Source: Tritrichomonas musculus
Lineage: Eukaryota; Parabasalia; Tritrichomonadida; Tritrichomonadidae
NCBI GenBank assembly: GCA_039105265.1
Contig: JAPFFF010000012.1
Location: 310,001 to 374,000, forward strand
DNA: 64,000 bases
Reading direction: 5' to 3'
The translations under genes and the position numbers were made by a program. A model generated the notes under the pieces. It searched no databases, had not been told where the DNA came from, and saw only the letters and a program-made list of their open reading frames with translations. Below are positions 1 to 9,398 of the stretch, one piece after another. Every line of letters starts with the position of its first letter. The stretch's first letter is position 1.

Positions 1-1
1 A

Positions 2-2407
2 AACGATATTAGTCCATATTCGATAACGATTCCGTTAAAGCATGTACAGCGCAAGAACGTTATACCGGAAACGATGTTGTATAATCTCACAAAAACGATT
101 AACTGGAACGATATATCCAATATAGATTATACTGGAAGTAGTACGAAGTACACAGAAAGATCTACTAACAACCATAAACTTAATCCATTAAGTGATAGAT
201 TCTGCCACAACGTTATCTTCTATTACATGGTTCCAATAGATCCGCATAACAAGAACAAGAACGATTATCTATCGAAGTACCTCGCAGAACACACATCTCA
301 GATTAAACGAATATTACAATCCCACAATATTAACGTTAACAAACGATATATTAAACCAACGTATAGTAGCAAAGAAGGTGAATACTATAAACAGTACATT
401 AAAGTCGCATTACCAGCGATTCCAGTTAACGATGTATTCGCATTAATTACTAACGAAGAATCTATTAAATCCTTTAACGATGAAGGTATCTACATTAACG
501 ATATCGACTTCACACAAGACTTCGCTGGTGTTATTAACAAAGAAGAGGTGATCCAGTATCTAATAGACAATAACAATTATGTTATAGAAGGTTCCAATAA
601 CGATGGAGACTACGTAATTATGGACAACGACAAACTAGTTGGTAAGAACTGTCTTACCTTCATCCATAACACAGAACATGGTAAAGTTAGATACAAATTC
701 TATAACAAGTTCGTACAATCTATTGAGAGTCCATCCGTTAGAGGCAAGATCGGATCACATATAGCGGATTGGTTATACAATCCAGATGAACAGTTACGGA
801 ACAGCATTAGCGATAGTTTGGATACAGGTTTGTTGCGATTGGAGATAACGTTCTATATAAACAACAATGCTGTTAGTGAAGAATATATCCACAACCATCT
901 TAACTATCTCACCGAACTACTTCCACCAGAATTAATCTATCATAATCCCATTAACAACCAATGGAAGTCTGTGTTAAACAAACTATCATATAACTTACTC
1001 GTCGTCGATTTAGATAACAAAATAGCACTGTTCTCATACTTCGTTAACGACATTACCGGTAAAGTAAATGGATTCTACTTGTATAACATTACCGATAAAT
1101 ATGTAAACAATGTACTTAAACTATTTGGTTATAATCTTCCAATACTAGTAGTTACATGTAAGCGTGATAATGACGATTTAATAATAAGAGAACACTGTTA
1201 CGAGAAGGTTCTCGTACCGAATATTACTAAACGATTCGAATTAGATGAGCTCGTAACATACTTAACTAATGGTAATAAACGATTCGCTCCAATATACAAG
1301 TTAGATCTGGTTAATGCACCCAACTTAGAAGATAATTCGATAACGAAATTTAGAGTTATTAACACCAAGAACATATCGACGCTTAAAACCGATAACATAC
1401 CGATTAAGTTTATCGACTCCACAGTCTATTTTATTCTCACCGAAATGAGAAACACTATAGAACAACAATATTTGAAAGAGTTAGAAGATGAGAAGATGTT
1501 TATGAAGAAACACGATGATACGATTAAGTCTGTTAAAGCAGATAACAAGAAAGTAGATGCTGTCTTACAAGAGGTTAACGATGAAGGTGTTAAACTACAA
1601 GAAGATGTACAAGCAGCTAAGCAGTTACGTTTGCAACTATGTAATTACTTAGTAACAGAGTTAATGAAACCGAAGACATATTACAAGAGATTGTTAGACA
1701 TGGAAGATAACGTTAAGATGTACGTGTATGGATTTCGGGATATATCTACCAAGTGTCGTACGCGATATTTATTAGCAGTTAGTCCAGAGAACAAATTAAC
1801 ACCAACGACTCCATTATTATTATATCCAGCAGATCGAGAACTTAAAGACTTCATCTATAATCGCGGAGGTGTAGATCGATCTTCTTCATTATATGGAGAA
1901 TGGTATATGATAGATGAGACCAATAAGATCTGTGGCAGAGATACTGGATTATGGTGCTTCATTATCGAGAAACATGGCACAGCATATAAGAAATGTAAGA
2001 ACCTACAACCTGTAATAGATATTATAGAAGTATTCGAAGATTACCGCGAAGAAGATAAAGGTGATGATGAAGTATATGAGAACTCTACTATCGATGTAGA
2101 AGGTAGTATAGAGAATTGGAAAGCGTACAAAGATGAGTTCTTTAAGCACAAATACATTAATAGTAATAAGCTCCGGAAGATCGATGAGATAGTTAAAGAA
2201 GGTGATGTGGTCGAGGTACTAGACTGTTATGGATGGAAGTGTACGAACTTACTTAAATGTCGAATTAACGATAATATCGTCGAATGTAAGTCCAATAAGT
2301 GGATGGATGATATATTGAAAGATCGAGAGAGTGTGTTTAAAGTTGTTACTGGTATCGAGAAGAGACACCCAGTTGCTAAACGAAAACTAGTATGGTTCGT
2401 GTTATAA
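2..2407 (+). CDS. Rep-like (Rep_trans-type) protein, 5' partial at window edge
   Basis: The first Met is at base 74, but the same frame stays open back to base 2, so the true start probably lies outside the window. About 777 residues follow that Met. A block around residues 150-260 has an acidic DFTQDF motif, then RYKFYNKFVQSIES, a GSHIADW segment and GLLRLEITFY. This order (a Tyr-bearing FYNK motif followed by an R-x-E strand) resembles the core of rolling-circle replication initiators of the Rep_trans type. A Lys/Glu-rich coiled coil lies near residues 470-530. Codon choice is richer in CGA, ACG and GTT-AAC than in neighbouring genes, which suggests an acquired or element-borne gene. No partner genes are visible. 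The family call is inferred from motif resemblance only. Within the window the frame looks whole. Confidence 0.4.
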   Translation, partial: NDISPYSITIPLKHVQRKNVIPETMLYNLTKTINWNDISNIDYTGSSTKYTERSTNNHKLNPLSDRFCHNVIFYYMVPIDPHNKNKNDYLSKYLAEHTSQIKRILQSHNINVNKRYIKPTYSSKEGEYYKQYIKVALPAIPVNDVFALITNEESIKSFNDEGIYINDIDFTQDFAGVINKEEVIQYLIDNNNYVIEGSNNDGDYVIMDNDKLVGKNCLTFIHNTEHGKVRYKFYNKFVQSIESPSVRGKIGSHIADWLYNPDEQLRNSISDSLDTGLLRLEITFYINNNAVSEEYIHNHLNYLTELLPPELIYHNPINNQWKSVLNKLSYNLLVVDLDNKIALFSYFVNDITGKVNGFYLYNITDKYVNNVLKLFGYNLPILVVTCKRDNDDLIIREHCYEKVLVPNITKRFELDELVTYLTNGNKRFAPIYKLDLVNAPNLEDNSITKFRVINTKNISTLKTDNIPIKFIDSTVYFILTEMRNTIEQQYLKELEDEKMFMKKHDDTIKSVKADNKKVDAVLQEVNDEGVKLQEDVQAAKQLRLQLCNYLVTELMKPKTYYKRLLDMEDNVKMYVYGFRDISTKCRTRYLLAVSPENKLTPTTPLLLYPADRELKDFIYNRGGVDRSSSLYGEWYMIDETNKICGRDTGLWCFIIEKHGTAYKKCKNLQPVIDIIEVFEDYREEDKGDDEVYENSTIDVEGSIENWKAYKDEFFKHKYINSNKLRKIDEIVKEGDVVEVLDCYGWKCTNLLKCRINDNIVECKSNKWMDDILKDRESVFKVVTGIEKRHPVAKRKLVWFVL

Positions 2408-2617
2408 ATGTAATGAAATTCGAGACCAGACCTCGACGTAAAGACCAAAAAGATGATTTTTTTGGCAAAACCCAACTGTCTTCGTAGATGCGTCATGCAT
2501 TCGATATAAGAGATGAACATACTAACCCGGGATCGTAAATCCAATCCCTTATAAAGAGAAACAATATGCATCTACTCGGTTGGGGAAGAGACTGGAAGTC
2601 TTTTCATTACGAGGATT

Positions 2618-2635
2618 ACATTTGTCGACAAATGT
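2618..2635. repeat. 18-bp perfect palindrome
   Basis: ACATTTGTCGACAAATGT reads the same on both strands. It lies 210 bp behind the Rep-like ORF in sequence that is GC-richer than the AT desert that follows. It could be a protein-binding site or a hairpin belonging to the same element. No function can be read from it. Confidence 0.6.
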
Positions 2636-2697
2636 TTCTGTGTTATCTATATCACAAGCAATAGCTTACCACATAGGTGTTAATTCGCTATGGGATC

Positions 2698-2835
2698 TAT
2701 CACAAATATGATACAAAATAACACAGAAAAGAGGTACAGCAGCGAATCGAACTTGCACCTGCAACCGATGTCCGGAGATGCACTTCATGATCCAACAACT
2801 ATACCAGTTAGCGCTAACATCTGTGTTCTGTGTCG
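2698..2835 (-). ncRNA. tRNA-like sequence (degenerate or candidate)
   Basis: On the minus strand an A-box-like TTAGCGCTAACTGG is followed about 60 nt later by a B-box-like AGTTCGATTCG and then by a TTTT run. The outer 8-mers AACACAGA and TCTGTGTT would pair perfectly. I could not fold a regular anticodon or T arm. It may therefore be a decayed tRNA, a tRNA-derived repeat or a chance match. It lies just behind the Rep-like ORF. Confidence 0.2.
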
Positions 2836-4241
2836 ATTTAGTATTCATGTAGAGAAATTGACGAAATATTGTAATTTTGATCATTATTTCTTTATTTTAA
2901 CTTTGTAACTAAGTTTGTACTTTAATGAATAAGAATTTTATACTCCTATTTTTGAGATATTTTTCAAGAATCATTTCACTTATAACTTCACTTCACCGAA
3001 AATAATCATCTCACATCACCAAAATAATAATAACGAACAAAAATACGATGAAAAATAATTCAAAATAATACAAAATATTAATTACATTTTTCTTTAAAAT
3101 GAGAGTATAAAGTAACTTATTTACATAATAAAATTTATTAAAATATATATTATTATTATATTGTACAATTAGTGTATTATTATTTCGTAAAGCAATTGAG
3201 AAATAAGTCATTTTCTAATATTTTTTATGTAAATTTGTGTTTAAATCTATATGTGGCTAGTAATATGGAAATAAAACAGATAAAATATTTTATAATTAAA
3301 GTATAAAATATTATTATTGATTTGTAATTCATAAATATTTTATTTGACTCGAGATATAAACGAAATATCATTTTTTAAATGGTTTTTAAATTCTCAACAT
3401 CCATTAAAACCAATTATGGCAAATGCTAGTATTGATTATATAGAAGTAAATAATCTGAATATTTTTTCATAAGATAAAATATTCATTCAATTAAACTAAA
3501 ATTAAAAAAAATCAAATAATGAGTTTTCACTTCACATGAATACCTCTAAATCGACCAAATAAAATACGGCTATTGTATAGAGGGTTTCGGCAAAATTACG
3601 GATTTGACAACGGCACTCTCCAACTACGGCCTACGACCGTAAGGGTTACTTTTTCCTTTTGTAATTCAATATATATTGGAAAGGACTTATCAATCAATAC
3701 TTTATTTGAAGAATAATATATTACTTAAAATAAAAAAGCATTAGAGTATTTTTTATTTTCATCATTTGAATATAAATAGTATTTATTAATATTTTCCACT
3801 ATAAATTACGTTAAAAATCTATATTTTAATAAGATATCCATATTTTTAAACATATCAATATACCACTTTTTGAATGATAATGATGGGCAAACTATAATTA
3901 TTTGACTTATATCATGCATTTTTTTTTTAAAATGGTTATAAAAAGTTAATATAGACGTTCTAGATATATCTAATATATTCTATGCTTTTTTTAATTGAAT
4001 AATATTAATATAAAACGGATTTAATTCAAATTTCTTTGGATTAATTTCATAAATAATTTTACGAAAAAGCATTAAAATATAAGTGCGATTAAATCCGAAA
4101 ATAAAAAAATATTAACACGAAATTAACTTACAAAAAATTGATAATTTATTTCAAATCTTGTAACGTTTTTATTTCAAAAATTTTCAAAAATAGATTTTTT
4201 TTAACTTTCAAAGGCTTAAATTTTTAATTTTTTTAATTACA

Positions 4242-4520
4242 ATGTCAGCCTCAGTTACACTTTTTGGTAGCGAAGATGGCGGCAATTCAGATCAAGACAA
4301 TAATGCTGCCTACGAAAAAGCATTACAACAAAACTCAAATCCAAACGTTCAGCAATATTATCAACTTCCAGATGGCCAATCATCTGCTCCACTTTCTGAA
4401 ACAAGTCAAGGATCATATCAATTAAGCGCTTACCCACCTGAAGAAATGTCAATTAAAGTTAATAACGATGAAGTTATGAAAGATATAAAAAACAAAAGTA
4501 AATGCTGTTTAATTTGCTAA
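4242..4520 (+). CDS. Small Q/S-rich protein with C-terminal CaaX-like CLIC
   Basis: The ORF has 92 residues. The body is polar (Gln, Asn, Ser, Pro) with no recognised domain. It ends KSKCCLIC. The last four residues, CLIC, fit a CaaX prenylation box, and the preceding Cys could be palmitoylated, as in lipid-anchored small proteins. This suggests a membrane-tethered peptide or adaptor. The start has T-rich upstream sequence like other genes here, and the stop is followed by AT-rich non-coding DNA. It faces the coiled-coil gene at 4715 tail to tail. Function is unknown and the lipid anchor is an inference from the terminus. Confidence 0.55.
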   Translation: MSASVTLFGSEDGGNSDQDNNAAYEKALQQNSNPNVQQYYQLPDGQSSAPLSETSQGSYQLSAYPPEEMSIKVNNDEVMKDIKNKSKCCLIC

Positions 4521-4714
4521 CTTACTCAATCTTTTGTTTTATGTTTAATGACTATATTTTAAATAAAAATCAATTATTACTAATATTTTGAATTACCAGA
4601 TTACATTCAAAATAAATAACATAAAATTGATAATTGGTACAATTCTAAAAATTCTAAAAGAAAATATTTTATAATTATTAAAATATTAACATATAAATGA
4701 TTATTTGATTTCTA

Positions 4715-5320
4715 TTATTGTCCTTCTGAATCAGACGTTTTGACTTCTGTAACTTGTATTGATGAAATCGAATCTTCTGGCGCAACTCCTGTTTCAACAA
4801 TTGTTGATTTAACATGAGATATAATTTCATCAAGAGGCTTCTTCTGTTGCTTATATTGCTGTTTTAACTTTTCAACTTCTTTGATAAAATTAGCACTAAC
4901 TTCTGTATCATCTTCTCTTAATTTTTGCATTTCTTTTGCGTGAGCTGCTTGCTCCCTCTTTAATTGTTCCATATAACTTTGAACTTGCTGAACACCTTCT
5001 TCAAGAATTTTTTTCTTCTCTGTTTGAATATCTTGAATCTTTTTTCTCAGCAATTCAACTCTAGATTTAAGATCCAAAGTTAGTTTTGATGACCCAGTCG
5101 TAACTTCAGCAAAAGTAGGTACATTTTCATCATCATCATCATCAAATTCTCTGGCACTAAAACCATTTAATCTTGAGCGAACATAAGCTTCTCTCTTCTG
5201 TTGTTTTTGATCTAATCTCAACATTGTTTTTTCATCAAAAAGCATTCTATTGTTCAATGACTTATTCGTTGAGGCTATTCTGGATTGGGAATAAATCTCA
5301 CTTGTTTGAAGATAGCTCAT
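4715..5320 (-). CDS. Coiled-coil protein, unknown function
   Basis: The ORF has 201 residues. The N-terminal third is basic and polar and contains a run of five Asp near residue 60. Residues about 80-165 form a charged Glu/Lys/Gln-rich helix with heptad-like spacing (LKSRVELLRKKIQDIQ...), so a coiled coil is very likely. The C-terminus is Ser/Glu-rich. I do not recognise the family. It could be a cytoskeletal or flagellar structural protein, but nothing in the sequence proves that. It lies 86 bp downstream of the next minus-strand gene (5407-6993), so the two run head to tail. Confidence 0.65.
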   Translation of the reverse strand: MSYLQTSEIYSQSRIASTNKSLNNRMLFDEKTMLRLDQKQQKREAYVRSRLNGFSAREFDDDDDENVPTFAEVTTGSSKLTLDLKSRVELLRKKIQDIQTEKKKILEEGVQQVQSYMEQLKREQAAHAKEMQKLREDDTEVSANFIKEVEKLKQQYKQQKKPLDEIISHVKSTIVETGVAPEDSISSIQVTEVKTSDSEGQ

Positions 5321-5406
5321 TTTATCTTTTTAATATATTTTATACGTTAATTAAACCAAATATATTCACAATATTTATTCGTTATTTTATTATTATAACA
5401 CAAAAA

Positions 5407-6993
5407 TTATTCATTAGAATTTCCTTCATCGCATAAAATTAACCGCTTAAGCTCTTCTGCGATAGAAAATTGAAAAGAAGAACTACTGGATTCCAAAAAG
5501 CTATCAATCATTGAAGGGATATCATTATTAAATATAATTGACTTCATCTCATCTTTCCTGCCACCAACAATATAAGCATTAACAAGCAACTTCGCCATTT
5601 CAAAAATCAATTGGAATACGTCATCACTAATTTCAGACATCATTAACGAACAGGATACTTCTAAAATTTGCGGAAAACTAGTAATAAACATCTGAATTTG
5701 AACAACTGTTGTATTTTTAAGGATTTCACACCAGCAGGATAAGGATGCAACTTTTACGTAATAGTTAGACATTGATAAATGATTAAATAAAATAGATGGA
5801 ATATCTGTTTTTATGATACACTGCGTATATTCATTTGGCTCAGCTATCAAAAAAGATGATAAAGTTTGAATTGCATTTTCACAAAGAACATATTTTTTGT
5901 CATTTTTAATATGAGGGATTAAATGCTCAATAATATTGATATTTAATAATTTTTTGGGGTCAATTAAATTTTTTTCTACTAAAGATTTGAAACATAATAA
6001 GATATTGATAAGAATAGAATCAAGATTCTTATCTGAATCTAAAATATTGATGAAGTTAATAATACCACCTTTTGTTTGCATTGCATTTGAAAAGTTCTTT
6101 TCAGTATTATTATTGTTGACTGCTAATGAGCATCCATAAATAGCACAATCAAGAAATTCAATAGAGCGTTCTGAGTACGTAAAAGTACAGTCAATAATAT
6201 GGTCAACAATCTCTTTTCCTTTTCCATATGGAAAATTGTCAAACGTGAGGATTGCATTAAAAAATTTCATAATTAATAATCGTAATTGCATTGTGGCATC
6301 GTCACCTAAAAGGGTAAATCCATTTGATTTTCGAATATCCTTTAACACATCATCATTTTGCAGATTTTGGATTGAAATAAGTTTGATCATGCAATCAATT
6401 GGTGCTGTTCTTTCAGTAATTCCATCATGCTCTACACTTATTTTATTAAATATTTTTGCAGCATTGTCTTTTCCACGACTTGCATAATAATGAATACACT
6501 CAATAGGAGCTATCTTATTAATATCTAGCACTGTTTCATCAATAAGAACATTACAAATATTAGTGAGAAGATTATTTTCAATAAGATATTCAGTTGTATC
6601 TTTAAAATATTTCATCAGTATTTTAAAAATTTTGAATATATAAGATTTTTGTTCATTATTAAGAAAAGGAAGATCTTCATTAAGCTTTATAATAAGGCGC
6701 TTTTCTATATATAATAGATAACAAATAATATAACGAGATTCCATGCTTGAAATCAATATATGAATTGGCTCTATTGGAAAAGTTTTATTACTCATTTCTT
6801 CAAAGATATTTCTAAATAGGTCCTCAAAATATTTTTTTTCATTTTGATCTATTGTAAAATCTTTTTCTTGTTCGTCATTTGTTTCAAGAAAACTAGTCAT
6901 ATCTGATGAATGATCTTGAGAAAGGAAATGAACTCTTCCGGTATTATTTATATCCGAGGTGAACCGAGGATCTATATATCCACTAGTAAACAT
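5407..6993 (-). CDS. ARM/HEAT-like helical repeat protein
   Basis: The ORF has 528 residues. After a polar N-terminus of about 50 residues, the rest is a chain of alternating amphipathic helices with hydrophobic spacing typical of armadillo/HEAT solenoids (for example LLIMKFFNAILTFDNFP and ALQTLSSFL-type helices). No catalytic motif is visible. Parabasalids have many such solenoid proteins of unknown role, usually scaffolds or transport adaptors. It resembles the protein at 29880-31331 in size and style, but I cannot claim homology. The start at 6993 is the first ATG in the frame and has an AT-rich leader. Confidence 0.6.
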   Translation of the reverse strand: MFTSGYIDPRFTSDINNTGRVHFLSQDHSSDMTSFLETNDEQEKDFTIDQNEKKYFEDLFRNIFEEMSNKTFPIEPIHILISSMESRYIICYLLYIEKRLIIKLNEDLPFLNNEQKSYIFKIFKILMKYFKDTTEYLIENNLLTNICNVLIDETVLDINKIAPIECIHYYASRGKDNAAKIFNKISVEHDGITERTAPIDCMIKLISIQNLQNDDVLKDIRKSNGFTLLGDDATMQLRLLIMKFFNAILTFDNFPYGKGKEIVDHIIDCTFTYSERSIEFLDCAIYGCSLAVNNNNTEKNFSNAMQTKGGIINFINILDSDKNLDSILINILLCFKSLVEKNLIDPKKLLNINIIEHLIPHIKNDKKYVLCENAIQTLSSFLIAEPNEYTQCIIKTDIPSILFNHLSMSNYYVKVASLSCWCEILKNTTVVQIQMFITSFPQILEVSCSLMMSEISDDVFQLIFEMAKLLVNAYIVGGRKDEMKSIIFNNDIPSMIDSFLESSSSSFQFSIAEELKRLILCDEGNSNE

Positions 6994-7048
6994 TTTATGT
7001 ATTAAATATAACCATAAATCATAAGTAATTTAGACTTAAAAGAAATTT

Positions 7049-7850
7049 TAAAGGTTGTCTCACTATTTTTGAACGATTGCTAACTCAACATCTAGTATGC
7101 AGATTTAAAATATTTTGATATCAAAATGTTAATTATGCTTAAAAGAATGTATAAATGATACGCAAATACATTTTTTTGCGTCTTATATACAATTTGAATA
7201 TTATCTGCAAATTCGTCAAAAATCTATATTTTCTTCTTATATTAGAGAATTATAAAGCATATTTAATGATATATTAAGATGGTGATGGAAAATATCAATT
7301 TAATTCAAATAAAAAATTGATTTTTTATAAAAATTTCGTACGTTAAAAGGACATTTTAATAAATCTCTTATTTTTTGATGAAAATGGATATTTCATTGCA
7401 TCGAAATGTTCGTATATCATGCGAAATAAGCATTTATCAACTTTACACCGAATAATTCGTGTTTTCATCAAATATTTAGATACAATACATATGTAAAAAA
7501 AAATTTTTTTATTGCAATTTATACTTTATTTACATCTATATTAAACAAATGAAATAATATTGAATTTTTTTGATTTTTATTGTGAAAATTATATTTTATA
7601 AATGTTACGAATTCATTCAAATTTTAGATAAAGTGGAAAAACTTTTTGAAAATTTTATTATCAAAAAATTGAATTGTATTTTCATTTAAAAACTTTTTGA
7701 AATAACTAAAATTGTGAAATCAATTACAATATCTTCTAAATGACTGTTAAAAAATTAAATATTTTGCATATTATATTTTAAAATATTAATATTAAAAATA
7801 TATGTTTATATGAAAGAATTTTGTAAGAGAATTAGAGTGAGACGACTTTT
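7049..7850 (+). mobile_element. Element X copy 1, non-coding repeat of about 0.8 kb
   Basis: Imperfect terminal inverted repeats read AAAGGTTGTCTCACT on the left and AAAAGTCGTCTCACT on the right (reverse complement), 13 of 15 matching. GAAATTT flanks both sides (7042-7048 and 7851-7857) as a possible 7-bp target duplication. There is no ORF. A diverged inverted copy is recognisable at about 12850-17110, which supports a mobile repeat. The superfamily is unclear; Mutator-like or hAT-like would fit the duplication length. Confidence 0.55.
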
Positions 7851-8640
7851 GAAATTTGAAAGATATTTAAATATTAATTTGAAAATACATGCTTTTTATA
7901 CGAAAATTCAATTAGTTCAATATAGCCTTGATTTCTTGATAATTTGACGACTCCATAATTTGTACATAAAACTGATTTCATGAATTATTTTTTAAAATAA
8001 TAAAGCATTGTAAAAATTTTTTTATTTGGTATATCATATTACGATTATTATTTAATATTATGCCTTTTGACTGTCCTAGTGAGAGGAATTGTATTTTTTT
8101 TAAATTAAATTATATTATTCAATTTTTAAATAGGTCTTCAAATTTGTGTACATTCAAAATTTTCTGCGAAAAGACACGATTTCTTAAGGGGGGAGTATAC
8201 TGAGCTTTATCAAGACACAAACGTATTTTCATGATACATTACTCTAATAAAATAGGTAAATATTTTTTTATTAACTATTTAATTTATTTAATATATAATA
8301 TATTCCATTACAATCAAGATAAAATCAATTTTTTAATTTTTTAATTTTTCAATTTAAATTTATCGTATTATTCAGAAAAACTAATTTGATAAAAAAAAGA
8401 AAAATTATCTCTTTGTTAACAAATTTCAGCCATTTTCAACAATTCTTATATTATTTTTGCTATTCTTGGTTATACGCATAGCATTAATATAATAGCAATA
8501 AAGAAAAATGGCATACTAGTCTAATCTTACTCATATAAATTTTTTATATCTACGAGTTCTTGCAAATAAGTGATTGTATTAGTACTGTTCAGTTATATTG
8601 TCATTATATATATTCTTAGCTAACACTTATTATTTTTTCA

Positions 8641-9305
8641 TCGTTTGAAAAATTCAATTGCAAATAATTTTTTTTATTTCTTTGAATTTCAACATACCAG
8701 TAATTAAAATAGCACCAATCAATGATATTATTTATCACAAGTATTCTTTATTTAATAATCATTCATTTTTTCGTCGTTTGAAAAATTCAATTGCAAATAA
8801 TTTTTTTTATTTCTTTGAATTTCAACATACCAGTAATTAAAATAGCACCAATCAACGATATTATTTATCACAAGTATTCTTTATTTAATAATCATTCATT
8901 TTTTCGTTGTTTGAAAAATTCAATTGCAAATAATTTTTTTTATTTCTTTGAATTTCAACATACCAGTAATTAAAATAGCACCAATCAACGATATTATTTA
9001 TCACAAGTATTCTTTATTTAATAATCATTCATTTTTTCGTTGTTTGAAAAATTCAATTGCAAATAATTTTTTTTATTTCTTTGAATTTCAACATACCAGT
9101 AATTAAAATAGCACCAATCAACGATATTATTTATCACAAGTATTCTTTATTTAATAATCATTCATTTTTTCGTCGTTTGAAAAATTCAATTGCAAATAGT
9201 ATTTTTTAATTCCTATGAATTCCAATAAATAAACAATCAAATTAGTATTATTTGGTTTTGTCATCACAAATATTCTTAGCCAACATTTATTCATTTTTAC
9301 ATCCT
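8641..9305. repeat. 133-bp tandem repeat array inside TTAA element 1
   Basis: Units start at 8641, 8774, 8907 and 9040 with only a few substitutions between them. A diverged fifth unit runs from 9173 to about 9305. Each unit contains a 60-codon open frame, but the frames simply repeat the unit and are not convincing genes. The array lies between the left terminus and the transposase 3' end. Near-identity of the internal units points to recent amplification. Subterminal arrays are common in DNA transposons and may bind transposase. Confidence 0.9.
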
Positions 9306-9398
9306 ATGAAAATTCAATCATACTTAAAATTCAAATCCAAAAATAATTAATTATTAATAATTAGATGTTTATTAACTATTCACCATTAAAATGAATGT

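Larger units (their letters stand above)
2408..4241. other. Intergenic region, mostly AT-rich, with a GC-rich patch
   Basis: The first 500 bp keep the composition of the Rep-like ORF and hold the palindrome and the tRNA-like sequence. From about 2900 the sequence is AT-rich with no credible ORF. A GC-richer patch at about 3565-3650 contains a small hairpin (TACGG, loop CCTACGA, CCGTA) followed by a T-rich stretch. It could be the edge of an element or a small RNA gene. Short ORFs here look like chance. Confidence 0.5.

Noticed and set aside
2227-3211. Short ORFs around the tRNA-like sequence
   Set aside because: They overlap on both strands and have no family resemblance.
3610-3650. 5S rRNA gene (CTACGGCC start)
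   Set aside because: Only about a dozen bases resemble a 5S start. The rest of the conserved 5S sequence is missing.
8658-9106. Three overlapping 60-codon ORFs of nearly identical sequence
   Set aside because: They are one phase of the 133-bp tandem repeat. The frame simply recurs with each unit, and the peptides have no domain.
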